A stretch of DNA of 64,000 nucleotides from Silene conica. Its lineage: Eukaryota > Streptophyta > Magnoliopsida > Caryophyllales > Caryophyllaceae. The notes beneath the pieces are model-generated. The model had not been told where the DNA came from, made no database searches, and worked only from the letters and a program-made list of their open reading frames with translations. Both the position numbers and the translations under genes were made by a program. The DNA lies in assembly GCA_029255685.2 (NCBI GenBank), contig CM055316.2, positions 78,180,861 through 78,244,860 on the forward strand. Reading direction: 5' to 3'. Shown piece by piece: positions 36,573 through 47,621 of this stretch (its first letter is position 1; each line of letters starts with the position of its first letter).

Positions 36573-39558
36573 GATTCGTTCGAGAAATTTGGCGAGAATT
36601 TCGTTGATTACAATCATTTGTTCGTGACGGATCTCGGTTTTGAAACGCGTGATGAAGCATTTGGTTGGGCAAAATCAATTGCGTTTGAGAACGAGTTTGC
36701 TTTGGTAAAATCAAGTGAAGGGCCTAAAAGTCGAAAAGCGGACGACTTGTTAGCATGTTATTTTCGCTGTTCAAGGCAAGGGTTACGGCTTCCAACCGAT
36801 GATCCCAAGAAGCGTACGAGGTTAAGTAGATGTCGTTGTCCGTTTGGAATTCGACCCGTCCAAAACTACGTTACCGAAAATGAAAAAGCAACGGTAGTTT
36901 GGAACATAATCACCTCCGAGGGTGGCGGTCAACACAACCATAATGTTATAATTTACAAGGACGGATATCGTCATTTTGCGCGGTTGGACTCCGAGGAAAA
37001 AGCATATATAACGCAACAAGTTAAGGCTGGAGTTCTCCCGAGGGATTTAAAAATGGTCTTCATCAGAAAACTCCCGATAAACCTCAACCGTCAAGCATCC
37101 AAATTTATAACAAAACAAAGAAAATTAGGCGGGAGATAAGGGGTCAAAGGAATACCGCTCAACAAATGCTGCTTTAGCGGTAGAAGCAAAATATGTTCAT
37201 TGGACTAAAAAAGATTTGGATAGCAAAAAGATCTCGCATGTGTTCATGGCACATCCTGAAGCGGTGAAGTTGTTCCAGGTTTATCACTGGGTGGTAATGA
37301 TGGATGCCACATTTAAGACGAATAAATACAAGAACCCGCTCATTGAGATTATTGGTGTCACACTGACTGGGGCTTCCTTCTTAATCACACTAGTTTTAAT
37401 CTCGTGCAAATAATGCACGGATGACTTTTAAATCCATGCAAAAAAATATTGGTGATTACGGTGATCTTTCTATAAAATATTATTGATTACGAATTTTCCA
37501 GTAATTATTGTTGTGTTGAGTAATTTCTTTATTTGAAAAAAAAATTGTTTAAAACGATTTCGGCATTTGAGATTTTTTAAAAGATGATTTGAATGACATA
37601 AAATAACTTGATAATAATTGACTCAAAAATAACTCAAACCCGAAATAACCCGCTTAGATCAAATAAACCGACTTGATTGTCCATTTTACCAGGTCTAGGG
37701 AGGAGGTTCAACAATTTGTTTTTTTACATTACTATTTTGCCTAAAATTAGTAGTAAAAGTTATGATACTATCAATCTCTACTTGCCCGTACCCCAATGTT
37801 AATCGTAGTTATCACATTATCGATAACCCATCCATTTTTTCATATAATCAAACTCACTGAACCATTTCTTTTCATATTATTAATAACTCATCCGTGTATA
37901 TGAATTATTTTTGTACCTTGAAGATTGAAAGCAATCGAATTTTTTTTATAATAAATAATGTACTCCAATAATATTTTGTAATATCTAGGTTGTAATTTTT
38001 TTTATATTATATTGTTAACTTTTTCAGTGAAGATTTTTTTTTTTATTATAGTTAATTGATATTTTTAATTATTTAATTTGTAATTTTTGAATGTTTATAT
38101 TATATTGTATTATAATAACAAATGTATAATGTATGATGTTGCATAGTTTGTATTATTAAATTTAGAATCATAATTTAAGTAGGTATAAAACACACAAAAA
38201 ACATAAATTGAGTGTAAAACATGGGGACCCCACAAAAAAAAATTATTTTTTTAACTTTAAAATGAAGAACCAATAGGAGGCCTTCATTTTCTACTCCTTT
38301 TATAGTAAAGGGATGTGCTCTTTTTCCAACAGAGTCTCATAGCTCGTACGTGTGGTTGTTGAATAGGTTGCATGACATTATGAATTGCACCGGTAAATGC
38401 CCTTCTGTTTTCGTGACCGACCGGGAGTTGGGAGCGATTTATGCTCTTCAAGAAGTATTTCCCAATAATAAGCATTTTTTGTGTCGATGGCACGTGAACA
38501 GAGCTTTTGAAGCCAAAATATTGAGTATCTACAAACCTGGAGATTGGTTTACGAATTTTATCTTGAATAATGCAGAATGTGGTTGGAGACCGGTCATTGA
38601 ATCGAATACGGCGAAAGAGTATGATATAGCTTGGAGGAACTTTTCTTTGAAGTGGGTTTCTTTGGCTGAATATATAACCACAATTTGGGGTGAGCATGCA
38701 TCAAAGTTGATATCACACTTTACGAACGAGTATCTCCATTTTGGTAATACTGCAACTTCCCGTGTTGAGTCAGCATATTCTTTATTGAAAGCTTGGTTGA
38801 AGAGTGATAGTTTAAATTTTGACACCATATGTTCTCGTATCCACTCAATGCTAGAAGCTCAACACTCCAAGATTAGGAAAGAATTGGAAGATTCTAGAAG
38901 TTGACCTCGAGTAAGACCTCGTACTTTTTCGTTGTTGAAAGGTAATGTGTCTAATAAGGTGATAGATATATATTGGAGAAAGAACTCGAGAGGGGCTTTG
39001 TTTGGGTATTGGGTTGACCGAACGATGTGGACACGTCCTTCAAGTGACACATGAGTTGCCTTGCGCATGTAAGTTAGTTCCTATAGAGTTTAAAGGTAAA
39101 AGAGTCCATGTTGAGGATATTCATGTCTTTTGGAAGATGTTGGTGTATGATAGTCTGGAACAAATGCCGAAAAATAATGATGACGTGTTTGAGGATCTTC
39201 TTGAGGAAGTGAGAAGTTGTGATTCGGCCTTACGCAAACAATTCATAGAGAAGAAGAGGGATGCCACACACCCCGAGGATGAAGAAGTTTTGTCACTCCC
39301 AATCAATGAGCGTCCGAAAGGGCGTCCTAGAGGTTCGACAACGAGAAACAAGTCGGGATTTGAGCATAGTCAAAGAAAGTTCGGCACACCCCAAACCCGC
39401 GGTTCTACAACTGTACTACAAAGAATAGGTGATTTTAATGGTCTGTGTGCTCCCGGTGCTCCGTTGGAAAGAAATTTCACAATTGGTCTTATTTCAAGTT
39501 GGAGTAAATGTTATGGAATACCGGAGGTGCTTTAGGCTCACTTTGATGGTTGGGTTGA
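36573..39558 (+). pseudogene. Mutator-like (MULE) transposase, FAR1-type zinc finger plus MULE and SWIM domains (unit B)
   Basis: Reads DSFEKFGENFVDYNHLFVTD onward: a FAR1/WRKY-GCM1-type zinc region (CYFRCSRQG...RCRCPFGIRP...QHNHN), then a MULE catalytic region with MDATFKTNKY (first Asp) and VFVTDRELGAIYAL (second Asp), the FLCRWHVNRAFE segment, and a SWIM finger CGHVLQVTHELPCACKL, then a Ser/Arg linker. It continues into an OTU-like domain right of the TRIM element (47622 onward). Breaks: stops at 37137, 38902 and 39533 with frame changes near 37140-37200 and 38905-39000. A Helitron (37390-38313) splits it; when the Helitron is skipped the reading runs on exactly (LTGASFLIT then CALFPTESHSS), so the gene was open there at the time of insertion. 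Confidence 0.85.
37390..38313 (-). mobile_element. Non-autonomous Helitron inserted in the MULE transposase
   Basis: On minus it starts TCCCTTTACTATAAAAGG and ends with hairpin CCGTGCATTATTTGCACGAG, then ATTAAAA and CTAG. It is inserted between host A (37389) and T (38314). Removing its 924 bp restores the transposase reading frame exactly, which proves both boundaries. It has no helicase coding sequence. The end structure matches the other Helitron at 23758-25068, but the two interiors differ. Confidence 0.9.
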
Positions 39559-39648
39559 TGTAACAATCCGACCCACCACGGTCATAACACACCCCCAATA
39601 AGATGGGAGGTAAGCCTTTGGGCCCATTATTTGTCCTCACTTAAGCCC

Positions 39649-41358
39649 TGATGGCCGGATTTTGTCGTCGGTTCCGGCACCAAACACATTTATAAAGAAC
39701 CCAAATTAAGTAGTATAATTTAGGGTCGAACCCAAAAGACGGTGGGGAAGTTGTATGGTTATGCTTTAATTTTAGTATGAGTCGGAGTAAAAGGTTTTGG
39801 TTTGGAAAAACTAATTAACTACTAAAGCAAGTAAATCTAGATGAAGTTGATGATAAAGAGGACTAGGGTGTCGGGGGTCACCTAGGTAAGTCGGGAGCCA
39901 AACGTAAGATAACGGTCTTGTATCACTTCTATGGTAGGTCTAGGGTTGTCTCTTCTCTCGAGTTGACAAACCCTTAGGTCGAGTCTAGTCCTAGCTTTCG
40001 CTACAAACCAAGCTAACCTAACACACAAGCATGCTCATGAAACCCCAAGACTTTCGTCTAAAGCAAACAAAGTGAAGACTAACACCCAACCGTCGTTGAG
40101 GCATTTCATCAAACACATAACATGCAAGATGCGAAAACTTAACCAAAGAAGCAAACAAGACTAACTCTAGGCATTTTTCATGGCTACTAACTACCCAAGC
40201 AAACCCCCTACCCCTAGAATAAGACTACTCACACATGGCTAAGGAATAAACTTGAACAAATAAAGTATTAATGCTAAACATGGTGGAAATTAATGAGAGT
40301 AAATAATTGAACAAGCAAAACTAAAACAAAATGCAAAGATAAAGTAGAGATGAAGAAGATTATACCAATAATAAGGAAAAAGCAAGGAACTTGGATTACA
40401 ACTTGGAGGATTCTCTCAAACCCTCAAATTACAACCCAATAAGAGTCTTCTAAAAATTACCCAAGAACAAAGCTAAGAGAATTACTAAGAAAGGATTAAA
40501 CTAATATTGAAAGATTAAACTAAGATCTAAAGAAGATTAAAATATTAAGAGAGTTTTTTGAGTCTAAGTATAGAGCAATGGAACAGTGCAAAACCCTAGA
40601 AAAGTGTGTAAAAGTTACGTTCCTCAAAGTATACACAAGTGCGGGTTTATATAGAGTGCGGAAATACGAAAAAGGCCTCTCAGCCGGTCGACCGGCTGCC
40701 GGTCTGTGACCGGCTGAGAGTCCAAATTTGGACTTCTGAACTTTTCTTCGAAACTATTCAAAGTGCGCTTGCTTCTCAGCCGACCGGCCGGCTGCCGGTC
40801 TGGCACCGGCTGGAAGGCTGGTTTCTTCAATCTGACTTTTTCTCTTTTTCCTTCAATGCACAGGTACCCTCAGCCGGTGGACCGGCTGCCGGTTGGCCAC
40901 CGGCTGGGGACCCTTTTTCACGAATCTGCCCAACATTTGCATTTTCTTCAACTTTCAAATTTTGGCTAAGTATGGAAAAGCCATCCCAGCCGGCTGACCG
41001 GCTGCCGGTTGGCCACCGGCTGGGGGCCTTGTTCCATGAATCTGCATTTTTCTTCTTTTACGCCAAAAATCCGAAATCAGAGCTCCCAGCCGGCCGACCG
41101 GCCGCCGGTTGGGGACCGGCTGGGAGGGCCTGGGAGGCAACAATCACAAATCCTTCACAATTCTTCATAAATCGCTCCAAATTCGGGTCGATTTGTCTCG
41201 TTTCTTCGCCCCCGCCGTAATGCCTACAAAAATTGGACAGAATAGGAACATACGAGGCAACGGACGTAAAAACACCTCAAGACACGCAAATCGAGGCCGA
41301 ATCGTGACCGAAAACAAAGAAAATGCAAAGGAAATGATGACCAAAATGGAGCTCATCA
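39649..41358 (-). repeat. Left LTR of the gag-only element (3' LTR in element orientation)
   Basis: 1710 bp, TG...CA. Matches 45437-47146 at a constant offset of 5788 bp. It carries five GC-rich palindromic units (40679-41127). Confidence 0.95.
40679..41127. repeat. Five GC-rich palindromic units inside the left LTR
   Basis: Units of about 40 bp start near 40680, 40775, 40870, 40986 and 41087, each built on 'cagccggtcgaccggctgcc' followed by 'ggt...accggctg'. Every unit folds on itself (cagccggt/accggctg). Spacing is about 95-115 bp, with unrelated AT-richer text between. The identical set occurs in the other LTR at 46467-46915. Confidence 0.9.
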
Positions 41359-43172
41359 GAATTCCCCACACTTAAACCTTACTCGTCCTCGAGTAAGAGA
41401 TCAAGTAACTATATAACCCTTATTAAAAACAAAGAAACATACTAACTAAGCTAACTAGAAGCCGAATCGGGTTTAGCTACACCCGTAGCCCTTTCAACTC
41501 ACAATTTGACATTCATGAGGGAGAATGCCCTATTGCAAGGCAAGTAAGGTCTTGCTACAAAACTTTTGATGCAAACAAATCAAAACAAAACACATATAAG
41601 CAAGCAACATGCATCGAGAAAAGAAAGAAAACCGCTTGCCTCATTCAAGCGGTGGAAAACAACTAAAAGAGAACAAAATCAAAGTCGTAAACTCCTTCAC
41701 AAATATTAATTCTACAAGTCACTAAGGCAAGAAGGATGACAACAAAACACCGCCAAATCATGCTAAACTAGGCTACTTTCATACCCGTTATCCAAATACT
41801 TTTGTCAAGGGCGGTCGGATGGAATGGAATGATAATCCCCGCAATGCTAAAGGCAAAAGATGCAACAAGTCTAGATTCTTCACAAAGTAAAGGTCATGGG
41901 TCGTCCCAAGATCGACAAAACGGCAAGGCAAAATTAAAATTTTTTGGAATGAAATGCTCAAGTCAATACAAAATGGTGGATGACAATCAAAATTTGGCCT
42001 CATTCAATTTTTTTCATTTCTTTTTCATGCCATGAGTTAGGATGGGGTTTGTCCCACGCGTGCTAATGTCCTTTGCTTTCGCCAATCGCTTATTAGGCAA
42101 CCGGTTAACCTCTAGACAATAGCTTATCGGGGTGACAATCACTCTGTCTTTGGGTGGTCGAATTCACAACCAAGTGGGAAGCCAACTCAATGGCTACCCT
42201 CCAAAGCACATCGAAGTGGTACGCCTCCACCAAAACAACATGTTCTTATTCTTTTTTCATTTGAGTTTCCCTTTTTTTTTTTCTTTCAAGTCGATTCCAC
42301 TTCTTATGATCATTGACAAGAGCATTCCAAATTTATTCATGAAAGTTATTTTTTTGGGTTGCCAAACCGTCAAGTCGAACAAGGTCACCAAGACAAGATA
42401 ATCAAAACCATTTCGCATCACGGGGGTTGGAAAAGGTGACTCACATGCAAACCCTTGACTCGGCATTGGATCATGGTTCGAAAGATACTAGAAAAGCATA
42501 ACCTAGGGTGTTTTAAAACCATTCTAAAAGGCAAAGTCACAAGTAGAAGAATTATTTGCAATGGCCTAAACAATTTTGTCAATATTCCCAATTAGGCATT
42601 TTCAAAACATTTTACCTAAATGTAACTATATGCCATGAATGCAACTAATATAAACATGTTATAATGCAAATGAGACTATCAAACTACATGCCAAGCAAAA
42701 CTAATGCATCTCCTAACAGCACAAAAGCACACAAACCACACAACAATCTCCACAATATACTCCACATCCTCCATATACAAGCCCATCCTCCTCAATTGTG
42801 ACAAAAGAATGAAAATGAGAGTGAAATAGGGGTTGGAGCGATCATACCATGGCGTCTTCACAATCCAATGCGGTGCTCAAGGAAGCGATGCCTATGCGAA
42901 AGGAGAGAAAACAAACAAAAGTATATACAATTCTACGCTAATAAGGTAAAAACATGTTTTTGAATTTTTCAAATTTTTCAAATTTTTATGTTTTTTTTTT
43001 AATAAAACGAATACGAAATGAATCCCCTCCCCACACTTAAAATGTACATTGTCCTCAATGGACCAAATGTAGGGAGGAGATAAGAAAGCAAAACATACTT
43101 TTTTGAATTTTCAAGATTTTTTTTCTTTCAAAATTCCCTCCCCACACTTGAGACGGGCATTGCCCTCAAAAA
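41359..43172. other. Non-coding internal region of the gag-only element
   Basis: 1.8 kb between the left LTR and the end of gag. No pol-like sequence is seen on either strand. It starts with 'gaattccccacactt', the reverse of a purine-rich priming tract, and contains several 'ccccacactt' words (41363, 43028, 43141), the last two just beyond gag. Confidence 0.7.
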
Positions 43173-45257
43173 TCAAGTGTAAGAAGGGAGAATGGGGAAA
43201 AAAATGTTAGATGCGAGTGAATCATGTAAAAATCCGGTCAAAGACCTCATTAGCTTATCGAATGAAGTGGACCAATCCTCGCCGAAGTGGTCATAGGCCA
43301 TTATGGGCAACAAGTGAGACCAATAGTACCTATAAGGAACAAGACAAGTCATAAACAACGAATAAGCATATATGAGCATACCGAAAACATCAAACTCACC
43401 CATAATCTTGCCATCTCGTTCCAAAGGCGTAGGAGGAAGGCCAAGACCCTTCACATCATGAACCTCATCACAACATTCATTTATGTCCCCTCCAAGAGTG
43501 TTGATTTTGTCCCCATTTTCACAAATTTCAAGCAAGTAATCGTCATGGAGCAAATCAACCTCTTTGAGGGGAACTTCACAATCACAATCATCAAAAATTA
43601 AAGCAAGCAAAGGAGTAAGAGAAATGAGGTCTTCATGATCGGTGGATGATAGATGTGACTCACCCTCAATACAAAAGCAAACCTCAAATCTCTCAAGAAG
43701 AGGGTCATCAATGGGATGCATCTCATAACTCCCTACATGTTCCTCTTTACTCACTTCATCATCTATGTCAAACCCAAGTCTATTATCACTCCTAACAAAC
43801 TCCATCCTCAAAGAGACACCCTCCGGTTTTATCAAGTTTCCAACATCAACATCATCACAATGAAAGGTGGGTATCCCAATCTCCTCGAGTACAAGTTCCT
43901 CAACCAAATCCGCATCAAGATTGTTATAAGTCAAGCCTATAAAATCCTCATCATAAGGCTCATCGACTATCTCAAACTTCTCACTAAAGCTCTCAATCAT
44001 TTCATTCTCCAAAAGACTTTCTACCCTTTCATCTTCCTCACAAATCTCAACATCATTATCCTTCTCCAACTCGAGAATCATCCTCTCATCACACTCTCTT
44101 CCCAACAACTCATCATCAACCTCAAATGATACACACTCCAATTCATTTAGATCACATGGCTCCACAACTTCCTCTCCACATAACTCAATTAATGCATCAT
44201 CACACTCAAACCTCATAACCTCCATCTCACACTCATCACTCATCCCATAATCATCCAAAGGTTCTTGAGAAGCATAAGAAGAACAAAAGTCAAGGTCATC
44301 CTCACAATCACCACAAGACGTATAATTAGATGAGGAAACATGTATGACATCATTTGAGGAAAAAGAAGTATGGTATGATTGAACATTGTCCATATTATCA
44401 TCATAATTCATCATATTCTTATACATGGGAGGTGGGGATGCATATAAAGAACAAGCATTAGAATCATGTCCCAAATAACCACATGTATCACAAGAAAATG
44501 AAAATGCATGCACATCACTCTTAATTAGGGAGGGAGGAACAACATAATTGTGTTGAACATTGTGAACATAAGAGGGAGAATCAACCTCAACTTGTGGTTC
44601 AACCAATCTTGTCACTCTCCCAAACCCACAATTAGCATCGGTCATAGCCACTTTCTCAAGCAAAGATCTTGCCTCATCATCACCCAAATCATAAAAGGCA
44701 CCTCCGGCCGAAGCATTTATCAATTCTTTAACGGATTGATGTAAATTGTTAAAGAAAGTTTGCATAATTAACCAAATTGGGATCCCATGATGAGGACAAG
44801 CTACCAAAAGTCCATTTAACCTTTCCCAAGCCTCACTCAAATTCTCAAACTCGCCTTGATGAAAAGAAACGATCTCATTTCTTAGTTTAGCGGTTTTCGA
44901 AGGTGGAAAATATTTGGCAAGAAAGGCTTGGGCAAGGTCATCCCAAGTAGAAAATGTGTTAGGAGGGTGAGAATATAGCCATTTCTCGGCTCCATCCCCA
45001 AGAGTAAGAGGAAAAAGCATAAGTTTCACAATATGAATTGGCACACCATTCTTTCTCACCAAAAGACACTTTCTATTAAAACGTTTAAGATGGTCAAGCA
45101 CACACTCATTAGGTGACCCACGGAATGAATCTTTTTCAAAGATCTCAACCCACTCCGGATGTAGCCCAAGCTCCACATCCTCTCCAATATCAATAGGAGA
45201 GTCACACAACTTTGGGTCGAGTCTACTATGGTCACGTAAAGTCATGCATGAAGACAT
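43173..45257 (-). CDS. Gag polyprotein of the nested LTR element, with acidic C-terminal extension
   Basis: A 694-residue frame. The N-terminal third has the retrotransposon Gag fold signature (LGDGAEKWLYSHPPNTFSTW, LAQAFLAKYFPPSKTAKLRN, SFHQGEFENLSEAWERLNGL, ACPHHGIP). A single zinc knuckle follows, CDTCGYLGHDSNAC (CX2CX4HX4C), near residue 260. The remaining roughly 400 residues are highly acidic and Cys-containing (many E/D with CE and CD pairs) with no recognised domain. It should form particles in the cytoplasm if expressed. No pol frame follows. The frame is open throughout. Confidence 0.85.
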   Translation of the reverse strand: MSSCMTLRDHSRLDPKLCDSPIDIGEDVELGLHPEWVEIFEKDSFRGSPNECVLDHLKRFNRKCLLVRKNGVPIHIVKLMLFPLTLGDGAEKWLYSHPPNTFSTWDDLAQAFLAKYFPPSKTAKLRNEIVSFHQGEFENLSEAWERLNGLLVACPHHGIPIWLIMQTFFNNLHQSVKELINASAGGAFYDLGDDEARSLLEKVAMTDANCGFGRVTRLVEPQVEVDSPSYVHNVQHNYVVPPSLIKSDVHAFSFSCDTCGYLGHDSNACSLYASPPPMYKNMMNYDDNMDNVQSYHTSFSSNDVIHVSSSNYTSCGDCEDDLDFCSSYASQEPLDDYGMSDECEMEVMRFECDDALIELCGEEVVEPCDLNELECVSFEVDDELLGRECDERMILELEKDNDVEICEEDERVESLLENEMIESFSEKFEIVDEPYDEDFIGLTYNNLDADLVEELVLEEIGIPTFHCDDVDVGNLIKPEGVSLRMEFVRSDNRLGFDIDDEVSKEEHVGSYEMHPIDDPLLERFEVCFCIEGESHLSSTDHEDLISLTPLLALIFDDCDCEVPLKEVDLLHDDYLLEICENGDKINTLGGDINECCDEVHDVKGLGLPPTPLERDGKIMGEFDVFGMLIYAYSLFMTCLVPYRYYWSHLLPIMAYDHFGEDWSTSFDKLMRSLTGFLHDSLASNIFFPILPSYT

Positions 45258-45418
45258 GATAGAAAAAGAGACTCTAAATGCAAGTGACTAAAACTAAAAC
45301 TAAAGATGCAAAAAATAAAGAAACAACATATTTTTTTTCTTTTTTGTTTTTATGAAAAGGCAATAAAATGACTAATCCTAAAACTCAACAAAAACTTATA
45401 TCTAACAAAGCACCATCC

Positions 45419-45435
45419 CCGGCAACGGCGCCATT
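45419..45435 (-). promoter_or_regulatory. Primer-binding site of the nested LTR element (tRNA-Asp)
   Basis: Plus-strand 'ccccggcaacggcgcca' equals the last 14 bases of plant tRNA-Asp plus CCA, placed immediately beside the right LTR. It fixes the element's direction as minus. Confidence 0.85.
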
Positions 45436-45436
45436 T

Positions 45437-47146
45437 TGATGGCCGGATTTTGTCGTCGGTTCCGGCACCAAACACATTTATAAAGAACCCAAATTAAGTA
45501 GTATAATTTAGGGTCGAACCCAAAAGACGGTGGGGAAGTTGTATGGTTATGCTTTAATTTTAGTATGAGTCGGAGTAAAAGGTTTTGGTTTGGAAAAACT
45601 AATTAACTACTAAAGCAAGTAAATCTAGATGAAGTTGATGATAAAGAGGACTAGGGTGTCGGGGGTCACCTAGGTAAGTCGGGAGCCAAACGTAAGATAA
45701 CGGTCTTGTATCACTTCTATGGTAGGTCTAGGGTTGTCTCTTCTCTCGAGTTGACAAACCCTTAGGTCGAGTCTAGTCCTAGCTTTCGCTACAAACCAAG
45801 CTAACCTAACACACAAGCATGCTCATGAAACCCCAAGACTTTCGTCTAAAGCAAACAAAGTGAAGACTAACACCCAACCGTCGTTGAGGCATTTCATCAA
45901 ACACATAACATGCAAGATGCGAAAACTTAACCAAAGAAGCAAACAAGACTAACTCTAGGCATTTTTCATGGCTACTAACTACCCAAGCAAACCCCCTACC
46001 CCTAGAATAAGACTACTCACACATGGCTAAGGAATAAACTTGAACAAATAAAGTATTAATGCTAAACATGGTGGAAATTAATGAGAGTAAATAATTGAAC
46101 AAGCAAAACTAAAACAAAATGCAAAGATAAAGTAGAGATGAAGAAGATTATACCAATAATAAGGAAAAAGCAAGGAACTTGGATTACAACTTGGAGGATT
46201 CTCTCAAACCCTCAAATTACAACCCAATAAGAGTCTTCTAAAAATTACCCAAGAACAAAGCTAAGAGAATTACTAAGAAAGGATTAAACTAATATTGAAA
46301 GATTAAACTAAGATCTAAAGAAGATTAAAATATTAAGAGAGTTTTTTGAGTCTAAGTATAGAGCAATGGAACAGTGCAAAACCCTAGAAAAGTGTGTAAA
46401 AGTTACGTTCCTCAAAGTATACACAAGTGCGGGTTTATATAGAGTGCGGAAATACGAAAAAGGCCTCTCAGCCGGTCGACCGGCTGCCGGTCTGTGACCG
46501 GCTGAGAGTCCAAATTTGGACTTCTGAACTTTTCTTCGAAACTATTCAAAGTGCGCTTGCTTCTCAGCCGACCGGCCGGCTGCCGGTCTGGCACCGGCTG
46601 GAAGGCTGGTTTCTTCAATCTGACTTTTTCTCTTTTTCCTTCAATGCACAGGTACCCTCAGCCGGTGGACCGGCTGCCGGTTGGCCACCGGCTGGGGACC
46701 CTTTTTCACGAATCTGCCCAACATTTGCATTTTCTTCAACTTTCAAATTTTGGCTAAGTATGGAAAAGCCATCCCAGCCGGCTGACCGGCTGCCGGTTGG
46801 CCACCGGCTGGGGGCCTTGTTCCATGAATCTGCATTTTTCTTCTTTTACGCCAAAAATCCGAAATCAGAGCTCCCAGCCGGCCGACCGGCCGCCGGTTGG
46901 GGACCGGCTGGGAGGGCCTGGGAGGCAACAATCACAAATCCTTCACAATTCTTCATAAATCGCTCCAAATTCGGGTCGATTTGTCTCGTTTCTTCGCCCC
47001 CGCCGTAATGCCTACAAAAATTGGACAGAATAGGAACATACGAGGCAACGGACGTAAAAACACCTCAAGACACGCAAATCGAGGCCGAATCGTGACCGAA
47101 AACAAAGAAAATGCAAAGGAAATGATGACCAAAATGGAGCTCATCA
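45437..47146 (-). repeat. Right LTR of the gag-only element (5' LTR in element orientation)
   Basis: 1710 bp, the same as 39649-41358. It includes the second set of five GC-rich palindromes (46467-46915) and should hold the element's promoter. Confidence 0.95.
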
Positions 47147-47412
47147 AGCCCAAAAGCACAAGGCCTTGTTACTAAGTGGTGGGTGGAAGCTATTATAAAC
47201 ATATCACAAGCCTCACATTCTACCGATGTGGGACAACTTTCTTCTCATACTCTTGGGGTGTTACAAACTCCCCCACTTAAAGAACACAACGTCCTCGTTG
47301 TGCCTCAAACTTGACCACAACCAGGGCCAGAATCCTCCCCCGCTAGGTGTGTGACCCGGGTACTCCCGACCACAGGCTCACCCCACGGTCGCAGGGTCGC
47401 TCTGATACCATT

Positions 47413-47616
47413 TGTAACAACCCGACCCACCACGGTCATAACACACCCCCAATAAGATGGGAGGTAAGCCTTTGAGCCCATTATTTGTCCTCACTTAAGC
47501 CCAAAAGCACAAGGCCTTGTTATTAAGTGGTGGGTGGAAGCTATTATAAACATATCACAAGCCTCACATTCTACCGATGTGGGACAACTTTCTTCTCATA
47601 CTCTTGGGGTGTTACA
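47413..47616 (-). repeat. Right LTR of the TRIM element
   Basis: 204 bp, TG...CA, matching the split left LTR (39559-39648 plus 47152-47265). It contains 'gtcccacatcgg' on minus, a word often found in plant TRIM-type LTRs. Confidence 0.9.
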
Positions 47617-47621
47617 GTTGA

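Larger units (their letters stand above)
39649..47146 (-). mobile_element. Gag-only LTR retrotransposon (non-autonomous, Ty3-type) nested in the TRIM
   Basis: 7498 bp with TGATGG...CATCA ends and 5-bp target duplication AGCCC (39644-39648 and 47147-47151). LTRs of 1710 bp (39649-41358 and 45437-47146) show no length difference and look identical where compared, so the insertion is very recent. Primer-binding site 'ccccggcaacggcgcca' (exact 3' end of tRNA-Asp) adjoins the right LTR, and a purine-rich tract adjoins the left one on minus, so it reads right to left. One gag gene is present; no protease, reverse transcriptase, RNase H or integrase is visible, so it must rely on a helper. Structurally it looks whole for a gag-only element. 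Tat/Athila-like affinity is inferred from the primer site and Gag style. Confidence 0.93.
39559..47616 (-). mobile_element. TRIM-type miniature LTR element, split by a later LTR retrotransposon
   Basis: A small LTR-kin fossil with TGTAACA...TGTTACA ends and 5-bp target duplication GTTGA (39554-39558 and 47617-47621). Each LTR is 204 bp: the right one is at 47413-47616 and the left one is split into 39559-39648 and 47152-47265. Between them are only 147 bp (47266-47412). On minus, a primer-binding site 'tggtatcagagc' (initiator tRNA-Met type) adjoins the right LTR and a purine tract 'aagtgggggag' adjoins the left LTR, so the element reads right to left. No coding capacity, as is normal for TRIMs. 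The LTRs differ at only a few sites, so it is fairly young. It sits in the MULE transposase/OTU gene. Confidence 0.93.

Noticed and set aside
40639-41220. 193-codon frame in the LTR, repeated at 46427-47008
   Set aside because: Its text is produced by the GC-rich palindromes and by LTR duplication; it resembles no protein family and lies opposite to element transcription.
41359-43172. Search for a hidden pol region in the gag-only element
   Set aside because: No reverse transcriptase, integrase or protease wording on either strand; the stretch is repeat-poor non-coding sequence.
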